Below, piece by piece: positions 43,458-55,410 of a stretch of 64,000 nucleotides of DNA (its first letter is position 1; each line of letters opens with the position of its first letter). Source of the DNA: Aspidapion aeneum. Its lineage: Eukaryota; Arthropoda; Insecta; Coleoptera; Brentidae. The notes beneath the pieces are model-generated. The model saw only the letters and a list, made by a program, of their open reading frames with translations, had not been told where the DNA came from and did not search any database. Made by a program: the position numbers and the translations under genes. The stretch spans positions 55,213,783 through 55,277,782 of the forward strand of contig OY755044.1 of assembly GCA_963576565.1 (NCBI GenBank), given 5' to 3'.

Positions 43458-44193
43458 GTTAAAAGTGCAGTTTAGTCATCTGGTTTTAATAACTTTTTAA
43501 ATACCACCTAGGAAGACAAAACTAATAAACTATTTATGAACTCTAACCTCACACCAAAGAAATTTAATTAAACTTACTTTCAGTTGAACGTTTTTCACAC
43601 TTAAATGGAGTCCCGTTTTTTTCAGAAAACCGAAAACCAAATCAATATTTTAAACTGCGCATTCGCTACCGTACTTTTTCTTCTCACATAAAATATCTCC
43701 CTCTCGGCTGTGGTCGAGCATGTGTGAAGTTAGTAAGAGGAAGATAATTTTATGTGATCAGAAAAAGAGAGGTGCGCATGTGCAGTTTAAAAAAATGGTT
43801 TGCATTACAGGATATCGCCGCTAGTTATTTTGTGTTCCTGCAAAAAACAAGCTCAAGTTGGTTGACTGCACAAAAATTGCAATTTTGTGCTAATCGTTGT
43901 ACGTTCTATAAAAATCGACAATGAACAATCTTCGAAAAAAACCAACTTTAGCTGATTATTTCTAATTTATACTTTCAATATTTAAACCGCCACATAGATC
44001 TATAACAACAGGGACTTAAAAGCAAATGTTTTATGATTTTTGTTAAGTTTAGGTACCTATGTAAACAAAAATTTACCGATTGATTATTGGATAACATATT
44101 CTAACTTAAAAAAAAAAACTTTTTTTCAAACATTTGTATACATATGTGCATATAGGTACACAGACAGACATGCATACATACATATCTAGAGGT
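43458..44193. other. Spacer, nothing recognised
   Basis: No gene seen; runs up to the hAT target duplication. Confidence 0.35.
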
Positions 44194-44201
44194 TATACTT
44201 A

Positions 44202-45327
44202 CATTGGCGTAGCTAGCCTTGCTTTTCAGGGGGGGCCGTGGCCCCGGTCTATCTTGAACAAAAAGCAAACAAAGGTTTTAAAGAGTCGTGCAAAGTGTGC
44301 AATGAATAAATAAAATACGCGCATTAAATGTTCTAATATTTTAATATAACAAATTTAATAATACATTTACCAACTTATTTATATGTATACACAGGAAGTA
44401 TGTGATTCAGCAATTCTACAAAGAAAGTTTTCTACGTCGCTGACTGAAAGCGTCTACCACACTGTCTAAGTCGACCTCAACATCTTTTTCTATGAATAAC
44501 AATGACAAACCTGAGTGTCTCTCTTGAGTCATAGTTGTTCTAAGCCAATTAAAAACTCTCCTCATGGCAGAGAAAGACCTCTCGCAAGTTGCACTTGAAA
44601 TTGCAACGTTAAAAAGTTGGTAGAGGTTTGGATGACCAACAGTTTGATTTAACCGAAAAATACAATTCTTTAAAACGGTCATTTCTGCTCTTAGAGTAGA
44701 AGTATTAATATTAAAAATTTCCCGGTATTGCTCGACGAATTTATTCCATTTAACGACGTGGGAAAACTTAATATGAAAATGGTTATGAAATTGTCACCAA
44801 AATCGAAAAATTTTCATAAGACACTAAACGCTAACCTCAAAAAAACTGAAAAGATAATTATATTTATTTTAGAAAAACAGTTTAAAAAGGTCTTTAATAA
44901 CCTTACGACATCTACAACCCGATTTCGGAAACAGAGGGGCAAAGGTCGCTGTCTTTATTAAATGCGAAATTTAACTTACACTTCTATATGTATGAAATAT
45001 TCAATATGCATAATTATGTTTAAATTTAAAAAATATTTTCGGGAAATTGCATAAGTGCAGAAAAGTTACCGATAATTTAAAGAGAAAAAGCCTAATTCCG
45101 CAAGACAAGGGCTTTTTCCTGAAATGTAAACGTTATCTGAATGATTTTAAATTTTAATGCACCTATTTTATTTGAATATTTCCTGAATAATAATAGAAAA
45201 GTATGTATTTTCAGCGTCATGTTCTTTTACTAGTAGTCAGTAGGGGAGGCCTAAAATATTTTAGGGGGGCCTGAGGGACTTCAGGGGGGGCCAGGCCCCC
45301 CCTGGCCACCCCCTAGCTACGCCAATG
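44202..45327 (-). mobile_element. hAT-family DNA transposon, internally deleted
   Basis: TIRs CATTGGCGTAGCTAG (44202-44216) and its exact inverse (45313-45327), flanked by the perfect 8-bp duplication TATACTTA (44194-44201 and 45328-45335), the hAT hallmark. Both subterminal regions are rich in GGGGGGCC-type runs, like the MITEs at 6215, 27470 and 38133. At 1126 bp it is too short for a full transposase and keeps only the C-terminal exon region. Confidence 0.9.
44416..44814 (-). pseudogene. hAT transposase C-terminal (dimerisation) fragment
   Basis: An open frame of about 133 codons. From about 44750 downward it reads WNKFVEQYREIF, then VGHPNLYQLFNVAISSATCE, RSFSAMRRVFNWLRTTMTQE and LSLLFIEKDV. 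The block around ATCERSFSAM...LRTTM is the hAT C-terminal dimerisation domain, of the kind seen in ZMYM1/THAP-like hAT proteins in insects. The DNA-binding and catalytic parts are absent and the residues before WNKF look like non-coding filler. There is no genuine start; the ATG at 44682 is internal. It lies entirely within the hAT element and on its coding strand, so it is a relic of the parent transposase, not a host gene. Confidence 0.85.
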
Positions 45328-45619
45328 TATACTTACAACCTAGAATTAAATTGTATAGAAAAACGTTATTAATGATAAGATCTCAAAAAAAAATCAATGA
45401 AAACAATCCTTTTCTCACATAGGATGGTAAACATATTCTATTACAGATACATGTATAGCAATCCAAAACGTAAGCCGAATTCAAAAACAAAATATTTTTT
45501 TGATTTTTATTAGTTACCATTTTACTTATGTACCTACATCAAAATTACAAGTTATAAAAGTACTGGCAACATTGTTGCGAATTTGAAAGAAATCCCCAGT
45601 ATAATACTTTTTGTGTCTG

Positions 45620-46560
45620 ATGAAGTTTAGGATTTCTATACGGGGTCTACCTTTAGTTGAATGTTTTTGATCTGTTAGCTTTACATGTAACATTTGTCTT
45701 TCCATTGATCTTTGGGGCTTTTGTTACCTTATCCATGTTTGATTTTGTAAGTGTTCAGGTCTGGGATTCATATGTGAGTACAGAAAGGATACATTAGTTA
45801 TACACTTTTGTTATGATGTCGCCCAGGCTAATCTTACTCGTCTCTTGATTTCAGCGGTTTGGTTTTCATTGTTTTAGTTTATTAATTTGTCCCAGATAGA
45901 TGATGGTGATATTTTTTCTGATGTGGTTTATTCTGATCGTGATCTGTGTGTGTTATGATTTTAGTTTTAGTGTAGTTCATACTCAAGCCTATATTTTTAG
46001 CTGCTGTTCCAGTTCTTCCAGCATTTTTAATAATTTGTCCCAGATAGATGATGATATTTTTTCTTGGTTTATTCTGATCGTGATATCTTCATCTGTGGGT
46101 GTTATGATTTTAGTTTTAGTGTAGTTCATACTCAAGCCTATATTTTTAGCTGCTGTTCCAGTTCTTCCAGCATTTTTATCAGTTCTTCTGTCTTATCTGT
46201 TATTAGGACGATATCGTCAGCATATCTTAGGTGGTTCAAGTTTCAATCTAAGTTTTTAAAAACAACTTACAGGGCCGGGTTCAATAGTTTAGAGAATATT
46301 ATGACACCCTGGCTGACACATTTTTAATGCGGATTGGCTTGGTTTTTTCGAGGATTTTGGGATGTTCTTGCTTTGCTATATGTATGGACTATTAAGTCTG
46401 TGTATCTGTGATCTATTCGGTAATTAACTTAAGATGCTTTTAATGCCCAGTGCTCAATGCTATCCAAAGCTTTTTCAAAGTTTATAAACGCAATATATAG
46501 TGGAGTGTTGTGTTCGTTGGCTCGTGAAAATTTTTCACTAATGACTACATTTTCGAGTAT
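45620..46560 (-). pseudogene. RTE-type LINE reverse transcriptase relic
   Basis: On the - strand, from about 46520 downward: NTPLYIAFINFEKALDSIEH, a YRIDHRYTDLI block, GVIIFSKLLNP, then LNHLRYADDIVLITDKTEEL (catalytic YADD near 46220), then MNYTKTKIM, and finally a VYN..ILSVLTYESQT segment near 45770-45800. These are in the order expected for RTE-type RT and its C-terminal region. The frame is broken many times. A segment of about 155 bp (LGLSMNYTKTKIM region) is tandemly duplicated at 45890-46195, which is not normal for the family and must be a post-insertion change. No endonuclease domain is recognisable; the copy is 5'-truncated. Confidence 0.8.
45890..46195 (-). repeat. ~155-bp tandem duplication inside the LINE relic
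   Basis: aatttgtcccagatagatga...agctgctgttccagttcttc...agcattttta is present twice (about 45884 and 46030), nearly identical, so the duplication is recent relative to the decay of the element. Confidence 0.8.
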
Positions 46561-46599
46561 CTGTCAGAGAACTTTTATTAGCTATTAGACAGCGCGCGA

Positions 46600-47170
46600 C
46601 TCGACAGATTGAATTTGGTGTCGAGAAGAGACTCTCGGCGACATCGAAAAATTTTCTCGTAACATAGAATATTCGAAAAAAATTCGTCAAAGCCTAGTTA
46701 ATAAGAACTGTGAAATGTGGGAAATAAATTCGAAGAATCGTTATTTTGTCAAACTGTAAAATTGTCGAAGATAGTATACATAGTTGAAAATAATTTAAAC
46801 GAATCGTAGTTTTGTTGATCCGTGTCGAAAATAATATTGAAACGCAAAAGCCTTGAAGTGGAGTTATATCGAATTGCAGAAAGTTCAAATTGTCGAAAGG
46901 TCGGTAATAAAGATGTCGCAAGATTTAGCAAAATTTCTTGGTTGCATTTATTTAACTGGGGTGGCGCAAAGAAGTTAGGTTGATCTATAATGTAACAGTA
47001 TAATTGCAAGGTGGGAGTTTTTGTCAAAGTGTTATAAAATCGACGAAATTGATATCCTACTTTTCTGTGGTTATACATTTCTGCGGTTCGATATTATCTC
47101 CGTTTTGATGTATTTTCGTTTCGACTTTATTAATTTTGACATTTTTACGGATCTCTAAATTTATGTTTTG
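46600..47170. repeat. Degenerate TCGAAA / TTCGA repeats, possible third foldback
   Basis: TCGAA(A/G/T) recurs at irregular ~17-35-bp spacing on the left (46646-46910), and TTCGA(T/C) or AAATCGAC on the right (47038-47130). The pattern resembles a decayed minisatellite foldback like 18799-22640, but the ends are not identified. Confidence 0.35.
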
Positions 47171-50100
47171 TTTAAATTATTATCGTCTACTTTATTTTCT
47201 ATTGTAAAACAATAGGTTTTGACATAATTACGGTTTGACACTTTTTTCCATATGATGCTCAATACTCGCAACTACAATTCATTTAGAAAACTTAGCAGTG
47301 CTATAGCAAACATCGTCGTATAGAAAGAGAGCTACTAACATAGGAATTCTTAGCGAAGCACAAGTACAAAGGTTAAAAGTACTTTTCTGAGATTAATCCC
47401 TTGACACGCATCTTTAAAAACCGCGAAGAAAAGAATATTCCAATTTTTACGGCGGAACCCAAGCACAGCGTGGGAATGGTAACACAAACTTAGTTTGTAG
47501 TTTGCCAAATGACATACCATTGGAGTTCAACTTCAGACAAAGTAAAATGGATGTGAAACCATTAATTAAGTCTTGTTTGTAAATCTCGTTCCTTCTTGAA
47601 AACAATTTTTTCAGTAACACAGAAACTGCATCGTATACAGGGAACATTGTTTGAAATAATAAAAACAATAACCGAATGTAGACAATTAACAATACCCCGG
47701 GTATGAGGGCATTTAGGTAATTTACGCAGGATAAACATCTGATCCAATGATCGCTGTAACACGCGGTATTGTGATGACAACCATCGAAAAGTTCTCACCC
47801 CGCGACTTATATCTTATTAATCGCGACCAAGCACCGATCACCTGCGTCATCGGGCTAGAACCAACCACATTTTTGTCTTATATTCTGCATACATACATAG
47901 TATGTGTCAGCTTCTCTTTTCTTAAAAGAGGCAAGTGGTTAAAATTAAAAGAATAATAGTTTTTCTTTTTACATTGAAACAATGTGGTTATTTTAGACAA
48001 ACTATTTCCTCGCAGGCATTTATCTTGGCGCCTTTGTGGTCTGCCATACTGCCTTTGTACGTTATGTAACAACATTTTTTGGCTAATCGGCCAAATAATC
48101 TTATCTCATTTAGAATAGTAAGCGGATATAGAAGATTTTCCAACGTAAAATCAAAAAAGGTTTTTGAAATTAATCCCAACACAATGTGTTGCTCAACAGC
48201 TGCCCTAACATTGGTGCAACAAATATAGGTAGCAATATTGCTTTAGCTGTCTGTTGCTCCAATATTCTTAAAATATATTTAAAAGATTGGGACAGCTAAA
48301 AGGGGTTTGTCATGAAAGCCTCAGGGCAAGTGTTTTTTAGCTTTCTTCGAAAAAACCAGTAATGGGCAATTTTTTTCTTTGAAAGTGCACTGATCAATTA
48401 TAAATAAAAATGGTAATAAATCCACTGGCAAGATGTCTAATAGATATGGCTTGTAAAAATAAATAATTCCGAATGTAAATTAGATTATAGTGTAGGTATG
48501 TTGTATACATATTTTGAACTTTGTAACCACTGTCAACAGTTCAAAATCTTAAAAATACAAATTTTATGACTACTGTGAAACAATTTTATTAATTTTTTTT
48601 TACCAACAGCAGCAATGTCAAAAAAGTTGGTAAGTAGTAATAGTATTTTATAAAATAATACGCTCTAATTCTCTCTTTCTAGTTTCCACTATAGTTTGTG
48701 GATACGCGTGGTGGCCCTTCAGCTCGATCTCGTTTCTGGTCGTGTTTTTGAATTATACAGCGCGATATTACGCTTGTTACCATTTTTTGTTTTGGTTACC
48801 TACTCGTTAGTAGTCGTTAGGATGGATGGATTAGTGCCGCTGCGCAATCTATTAACTACTTAAAAAAAGGCATTCTCCTTGTATAATTTTGAGGAAAAGC
48901 TTATATTTGGGAGGATAAAAATAAACTTTTTTTGTTAAATAAGGTTTTCTTGTTAACATAATTTTTTCTGCAACTCTAGGGACCTAGACTTAAATGTGAC
49001 GATATTAAAATGGACTAAAATGCTTTTTTTATCTTTAACCTTTCACCGAAAATTGTCATATTTTGTTTCCCTTTATTCAAACATGGCCGATCCGTCAGTA
49101 TTTTAATAGGGCAACAACTGTACAGTGCATGTTTTAGGAGATTTTAGCAAAGAAATTAGCGTTCGCATTCTTGTTGATTTTTTATTGCACTCAGCACCTC
49201 AGCACTAACACAGAAACTCAAATTATTCAACACGGAACAGTAAACATAAACTTTTGTAAAAACAGGCAAAATACGAATAAATAACAAATAAAAATCACTT
49301 AGCACCAAAAAAGTTAGTGTGACTCATTTCCAAGGGGCGATTAATAGAAAAATTGTTCTGCCGGTCTGCCGGCGGGACTGTTGATATTTCGTTGTATCTT
49401 GAAAGGGGTGACCAGTTTACACACTATTTTTGCTGTAACTATTGTTTAGCAATTTTTTTAGCTATATTTATTCTAACCATGCTAAAAGAGCAGCTATTTG
49501 TCAACAATCAGATTTTAGCTTTTAATTCTGCTGCATTTTAAAATGGGCGACAAATGTACAGTGTAGCAACTATCTCAGCTCTATTTCACTAAAACTTGCT
49601 AAAAGGGCAGTTATTTAACAGTAATCAGATTTTAACTTCTTTTATGAATATTTTTTGTTTGTAAAAGCAGGCAAATTAGATATTTTAGTTAAAATTGCAA
49701 TTTTGCCATACAAATACGGTGTTGCCCCAATGTTTTTATAGCGAATATTTTGCTGTAAAAACTAAATTGTATAATCAATCCTAAAACCGACCTGTTACCT
49801 ATTTTAATTAAGGCTAAAAAAATCAGTGTCAGCTCCTTTGTATCACATTGTAATCTGAATTTGACGTTTAATTATTGTATATCTCTTATCTGATCAGCTG
49901 TTACCAGAGACATGTGGGATCGCCACCACCAGTTAAAAGGTCACATCTTCTCCTGTTTGAGTACCCTTAAAACCAGTGTCAGCTTTCATCAACGTCAAAA
50001 AGGACGGCAAGATGGGTATAAAGGGCACTAATTTAAGCCAAGGTAGTCTAACTCGAAGTCACTTGGTGCCCAAAACCATATACAAAACTACCTTCTACCC

Positions 50101-51177
50101 TGCCTGCCACCGGTCTTCTGGGCACCTACACGGAAGGTTCTTTTTCTGGTGTAAATTTTAATTTTATCTCTTCTTTGTCCCTATGTGCCATGATACGATC
50201 TTTATGTTACATGGGACGAAGGGCAACGTTACCACGCTTTTTAGGTAACGGGGCTACTGGCTTAACCCAATGCAATTTAAATTCAGAAATTAGTAACTCG
50301 ATGGTACAGGGTACGGGTACAGACAAGGTATATTCTTTTAGTAATTGGTTTGTTATATATCACGAATGTCAAAAAAGTTGGTAAGTAGGTATATTAAATC
50401 AAGTTATTCTTAGTAACTACAAATCAGTAGCACAAGGGTAATAATTAGTGTTATAGTCATTTAGATTTGCGGTGTTTTAAAAGATTAGAATGTTCGACAG
50501 GTCAGGTTTTAGCAGATATTAAACGTATAGAAGATACTTAGCTGCCCTGTGCCTAAAGACCTTTGGAGATATAAAATTTTAATTTAAAGTTCCACTTAAA
50601 GATAGTAATGAGTATTAAGATAATCGGATTAAAATTTAAAGATTTTTGTGAACGGGTGCAGTTACAACAATATAATTATCCTTCAATTTAAAAATAGAAT
50701 AAGGTGTTAAAATATTTTAAAATGATGAACATTCAGCCGAATTAAAATTAAGGCCGAATCTAAAGTTATGACTGGTTATGACAGACAGTGGCGGATCCAG
50801 GGTCAGTATCAGTAAAAAAACTACAAATATAAGTAGGTATGGACAAAGTACACTTTTTTTTAAAATATATGTTTTTTTAAATTATTTAATTTTTCAAAAT
50901 CTATATTTTGTCTCTGCTGCTAGAGAGGGTGGCGACTTTAAATGATAAACTCCTTTAGCAGGTAATTATTTAATTTATGGAAAAAAGAAACAAAAATGAG
51001 TCAAATTCATAGACCACTTTCTTTTAGAAATAAAAATGCAACGATATAAGAATGGTTCATGGCAAAAAGCTTAATGAAGAAAGAACAATAACGGTATCAT
51101 TTTTTTCCATACGTCAATTATAACGTCAAAAAATATATTTATGAATTTTATTACTTCTGATACCTTCCTAGCTAGCC
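47171..51177. other. Long spacer without recognisable genes
   Basis: Mixed AT-rich sequence. 'atgtcaaaaaagttggtaagtag' occurs at 48616 and 50367, suggesting a dispersed repeat. The CTAGAGAGGGTGGCGACTTT block near 50925 is a MITE end. A slightly GC-richer block at 49900-50280 has short open frames (49976-50384) that I cannot assign. Confidence 0.4.
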
Positions 51178-51555
51178 TATTAGCACACTTCAAGTAAAGC
51201 CATGATATATCAGCCTTGAAAATAGTTTTTTATAAATATCTTAGAAACTAAAGCTCTTTGTTGTTTTAAACACAAATTATTGAGCAAAATATAGTCTACT
51301 TTATTCCGAAAACCGCATATTGATACAATGCTCCGTTAAAAAATTAGAATTAAAAAAAAAATTAATTGTCAAAAAACTGTCATTAGCAATAATGGATTCT
51401 AACCAAAATCTAATCAGCTCCTTAGAGTGTCGAACACTATTTTACCTAAAAATTTTATGAAAATTGGTTCAGTGGTTTAGGAGCTATCGTGTTACGGTTA
51501 GAAAAAAAAATCGCCGAAAATAATACCTTATCTAGCCCTGGCTGTTACGAAGGTT
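51178..51555 (+). repeat. Dispersed ~430-bp repeat, copy 2
   Basis: Partner of 24464-24940; shares tattagcacac, tcagccttgaaaa, gctccgttaaaaa and gagctatcgtgttacgg. Confidence 0.7.
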
Positions 51556-51654
51556 AAAACTGATTGTTTTATTTTTTTATGAGCTTTGGAATGTATCTCG
51601 CGATTAGAGGAAAGCCCGTAAAATTATTTAGCTGACATGTTTAAAATAATATAC

Positions 51655-52345
51655 AGGGTGTCCCATTAAGTATGGCAGCCGGATTTATCTCAGATACTAC
51701 TACAGCTATAACTTCGGGAAAAAATTTTTTATAACAAAATCGGGCCTTGTGAATTCACCTAAAATATTTTTGTTTCTGTAGCTCCCCGCTAGGGCGCAGT
51801 AATAACACCTCCCAAATATAAAAATTGCATTTTATAACAAAACTCCATGATAAACATACACAAGTTTTACCATATTCGTATTCCTTGAAAAATTCTGCAT
51901 AATTTGGACCTCACACTTGTACCTCTTTCTCACTTCCCCACATGGATGGAACGAAAATGTCACTTTTTATTTAAAAAATAATTACTTGTACGTGGTAACT
52001 AAACCGACTCTTGTTATTTATTTGACTTATTAAGAGAACCCTAAAAAATGCAAATATTCTTCATTTTTTGTTTAAATTAGAATGTTTTCGAAAAAGGAAA
52101 TTTTTGAAAAGTACCAAACCACAAAACTTAAATTTCTTAAAAAATTCAGATACAAACCCATTAATATTTTTACTTGAAGTTGTCAAGCGATATTCATTTA
52201 AGATATTACTGAAATCCACAATTCAAAATTTGACTTAGTTCTGAAGATATTTAAAAAATTGTTTGTGTATTATGTGGTGAGACGAGACCTTATTTTGATA
52301 TTTGTATGTGTCGCATCTGTTATAATTTTTGGACAATTTAATGTT
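51655..52345 (+). mobile_element. Dispersed ~700-bp element, copy 2
   Basis: Begins CAGGGTGTCCCATTAAG and aligns, inverted, with 8136-8850 over its length (gctagggcgcagtaataaca, tccttgaaaaattctgcata, acttgaagttgtcaagcgat). Non-coding. Confidence 0.75.
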
Positions 52346-53717
52346 TATTGCATTGAGTTGTATAAAGCCCTGAAAGGGCTTTAGAGACGGAAAGACAAGG
52401 CATTTTTTATTGACCCTATCCAAATTGGTTTCTAAGGGCAGGTATTTCTTTTACAATAAAAACAGAGATAGACATTATTGAACATGTGAAACGGACAAAG
52501 GTAGGCTGATTTTGCATGCTAATAATACCCTAGATAATATATGGGTACTTTTATCTCTTTCACATTGACGGCATAAGTGCGACAGAAAAGCAGCTGGCTA
52601 CCTTTAATCCACCTGCCGTATTTTGAGTGATTCTACCTGCTAGTCGGATTATACAGGGAAAACTGATAGACAATGTTGTCTAAGTACGGAAATGAATTTT
52701 TTTGAATTTTGTGCGGGAATATTACAAAAAGAAATCTTAAAACGTTTAAAAACAAGTTTAGAAGTAACTATTTGAGTTCAAACATGGTCCAAAATTGTTT
52801 TTTTTGCAAAAGAAGAAAAAAAATCCATAAAAAAACAACATTTCATGGGTAAGTCGTCTTAACGGATAGTTTTTGCTAAAACACGAGAAAGTTCAGTAGC
52901 GTCACGATAGATAGTTTTTTCTGCGACCGTGCGATTTTACCCTCACACATTTTGATTCAGAAAGTGTCACTTCCCCGCACTTGTAAGATTATTTTTTAAT
53001 AACAATTTGTCCTGAAATGGGTTCTGGTACGTTTTACCACTCTACTCAAAACCTATTACAACAAGGTTTTTTTGCATTGCATGAAAATTAACAAAAAGTA
53101 TTTGATTTTCTTAAAAATGATTTTTTTTTAAATGCTTACATACCGATTTTTATCCAGTTGTTTTTGTTTTTTCGAACCAAACTTTTGACATGTCACGGTC
53201 GAGTTTCATACATCTTGATGAACTGTTACACACACTGATCTATGTGTTTATAAATTTCGATAAATTTTATGTTTTTTGCGGACTTTACAGTAATTTTAAG
53301 TTAAATTTTGATCTTTCATCGCGAAAGTATATATTTATTATTATATGACCACCGCGACCGGTCTACAGGCCGGTATCATATGTGTATGTCCTTCTAATGT
53401 CATTTGACCATCATGCTGTCTTACTTAATAAGGTCACTTAGTTTAATTAATAATTTTGTCCTACATAATATAAAAGAAGAATAGAAACCAACAAAAAATT
53501 TGTGACACTTCGATTACCGATTTTCTTTGATTGCGATGGATTAGGGTAACCAGATTACAGTTTATTAGGGTGCCCAGAGTGCGGAAAAAAAGATTTTAAA
53601 AATTTCCCTAAAAAAAATTTGAATCTAACACTAATCCTAACTCGATTTCCGACGATTATGGACAATGGTTATACCTGGACATAAACCTAACAACTTTTAA
53701 TATATTTATTAACAACT
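52346..53717. other. Spacer, nothing recognised
   Basis: No gene or paired repeat supported. Confidence 0.35.
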
Positions 53718-54336
53718 AGGTAGGTTGGGTTAGGTTGGGTTAAGTTGGGTTAGGTTGGGTTAGGTTGGGTTAGGTTGGGTTAGGTTGGGTTAGGTTGGGT
53801 TAGGTTGGGTTAGGTTGGGTTAGATTGGGTTAGGTTGGGTTAGGTTGGGTTAGGTTGGGTTAGGTTGGGTTAGGTTGGGTTAGGTTGGGTTAGGTTGGGT
53901 AAGGTTGGGTTAGGTTGGGTTAGGTTGGGTTAGGTTGGCTAGGTTGGGTTAGGTTGGGTTAGGTTGTGTTAGGTTGGGTTAGGTTGGGTTAGGTTGGGTT
54001 AGGTTGGGTTAGGTTGGGTTAGGTTGGGTTAGGTCGGGTTAGGTTGGGTTAGGTTGGGTTAGGTTGGGTTAGGTTGGGTTAGGTTGGGTTAGGTTGGGTT
54101 AGGTTGGTTTAGGTTGGGTTAGGTTGGGTTAGGTTGGGTTAGGTTGGGTTAGGTTGGGTTAGATTGGGTTAGGTTGGGTTAGGTTGGGTTAGGTTGGGTT
54201 AGGTTGGGTTAGGTTGGGTTAGGTTGGGTTAGGTTGGGTTAGGTTGGGTTAGGTTGGGTTAGGTTGGGTTAGGTTGGGTTAGGTTGGGTTAGGTTGGGTT
54301 AGGTTGGGTTAGGTTGGGTTAGGTTGGGTTAGGTTG
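53718..54336 (+). repeat. Telomere-like decamer array (TTAGGTTGGG)n, about 62 copies
   Basis: Nearly perfect 10-bp units alternating TTAGG, the common arthropod telomere motif, with TTGGG. Sparse single-base variants and one shortened unit near 53937. It ends abruptly at 54336 against the GC-rich arm of an inverted repeat. An interstitial position in this window, so either an old telomere-derived insertion or a satellite of independent origin. Confidence 0.92.
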
Positions 54337-55410
54337 CGCCGAGCCAACTGGGCGCCGGACTAAAATATTTTTTCTTGATAAAATGTGCAGATAAAAAACA
54401 AACTTAAAAAAATTAAAATGGCGGATCCAAAATGGCGGACTTTCTTATTTATGTTTAGTTTTACGCATGCATCGATATGTATCGAATATGGAACTTGGCG
54501 GTGTTTCAAGTCGCAGAAAACGACACCTACCAAATTTCAACACTCGACTTAATAGATGTTGGATCTGGAGTTGTTAGTATTCAAGAAAAAGTCGAGATTA
54601 AACATAGTCTCGGAAGGCGCACCCCGACACAAAATATGATTCCGGAACGTACCATCAACTAATCTAATCGTGTCGTTGACTGAACTTACACATTATTATC
54701 CGATTATTCACTATCTCTTTTTAAACTAATGTATTAGTAAGGGCGCTTAATAATATTAAACAAACATGAGTTTAATAACAAAACAGTGGTCTACTCGTTT
54801 TATTTACTAAACTCACACATTGTCATTCAGCTACTTACTCTCTCTTTTTAACTCAAAGTAGTGGGGCGCACTCAATCTAATGCCGTCATGCCATTTTGAC
54901 AATCAACGTCAATCGATTTTCTGATGTACACAGTGGGCTTGCGGACCTAATTTTTGACCAAAAAGGGTTAAATTAAAAACATACTGAAACTTCTTAACAC
55001 CTTTACTAAAAAGAGTAGATAGTCCAGCAGCCCTTGAAAAAGCTATGATTTAATTGACGTAACTCAGTTATTTTTTAGAAGTGTCATTTTTCCTTTCAAA
55101 GGAACGCGTTAAAGTACCATATTTGTATGGCGGTTTGATCCAGATTTTAAGCCATTTTACGACAATATTTTATGTTGCATAAAATTCGCATAAAATAAAA
55201 CTTGTAAGAAGAGGTAGGGGAAAGGGGGGCAAAATGGGTTTTGCGGGTAAAATGGGATATCGCAGTTTTAAGTAAATTGCGCAAAAATAAAACCTTCTAA
55301 TATTAGATGTTTTATCCTTATGACTGGTTCAACTCTCTGCAATATGATTGGTGCTGGTCGGTTGAGCTTAAGTTCGTTTTTGCTCAACATGTGATGTTCT
55401 GCGCTGTTTA

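Noticed and set aside
44728..44961. 77-codon + strand frame inside the hAT element
   Set aside because: Opposite to the transposase strand, no similarity, overlaps filler sequence.
49976..50384. Possible small genes (61 and 69 codons)
   Set aside because: Adjacent but in different frames, no family resemblance, no splice or start context that convinces.
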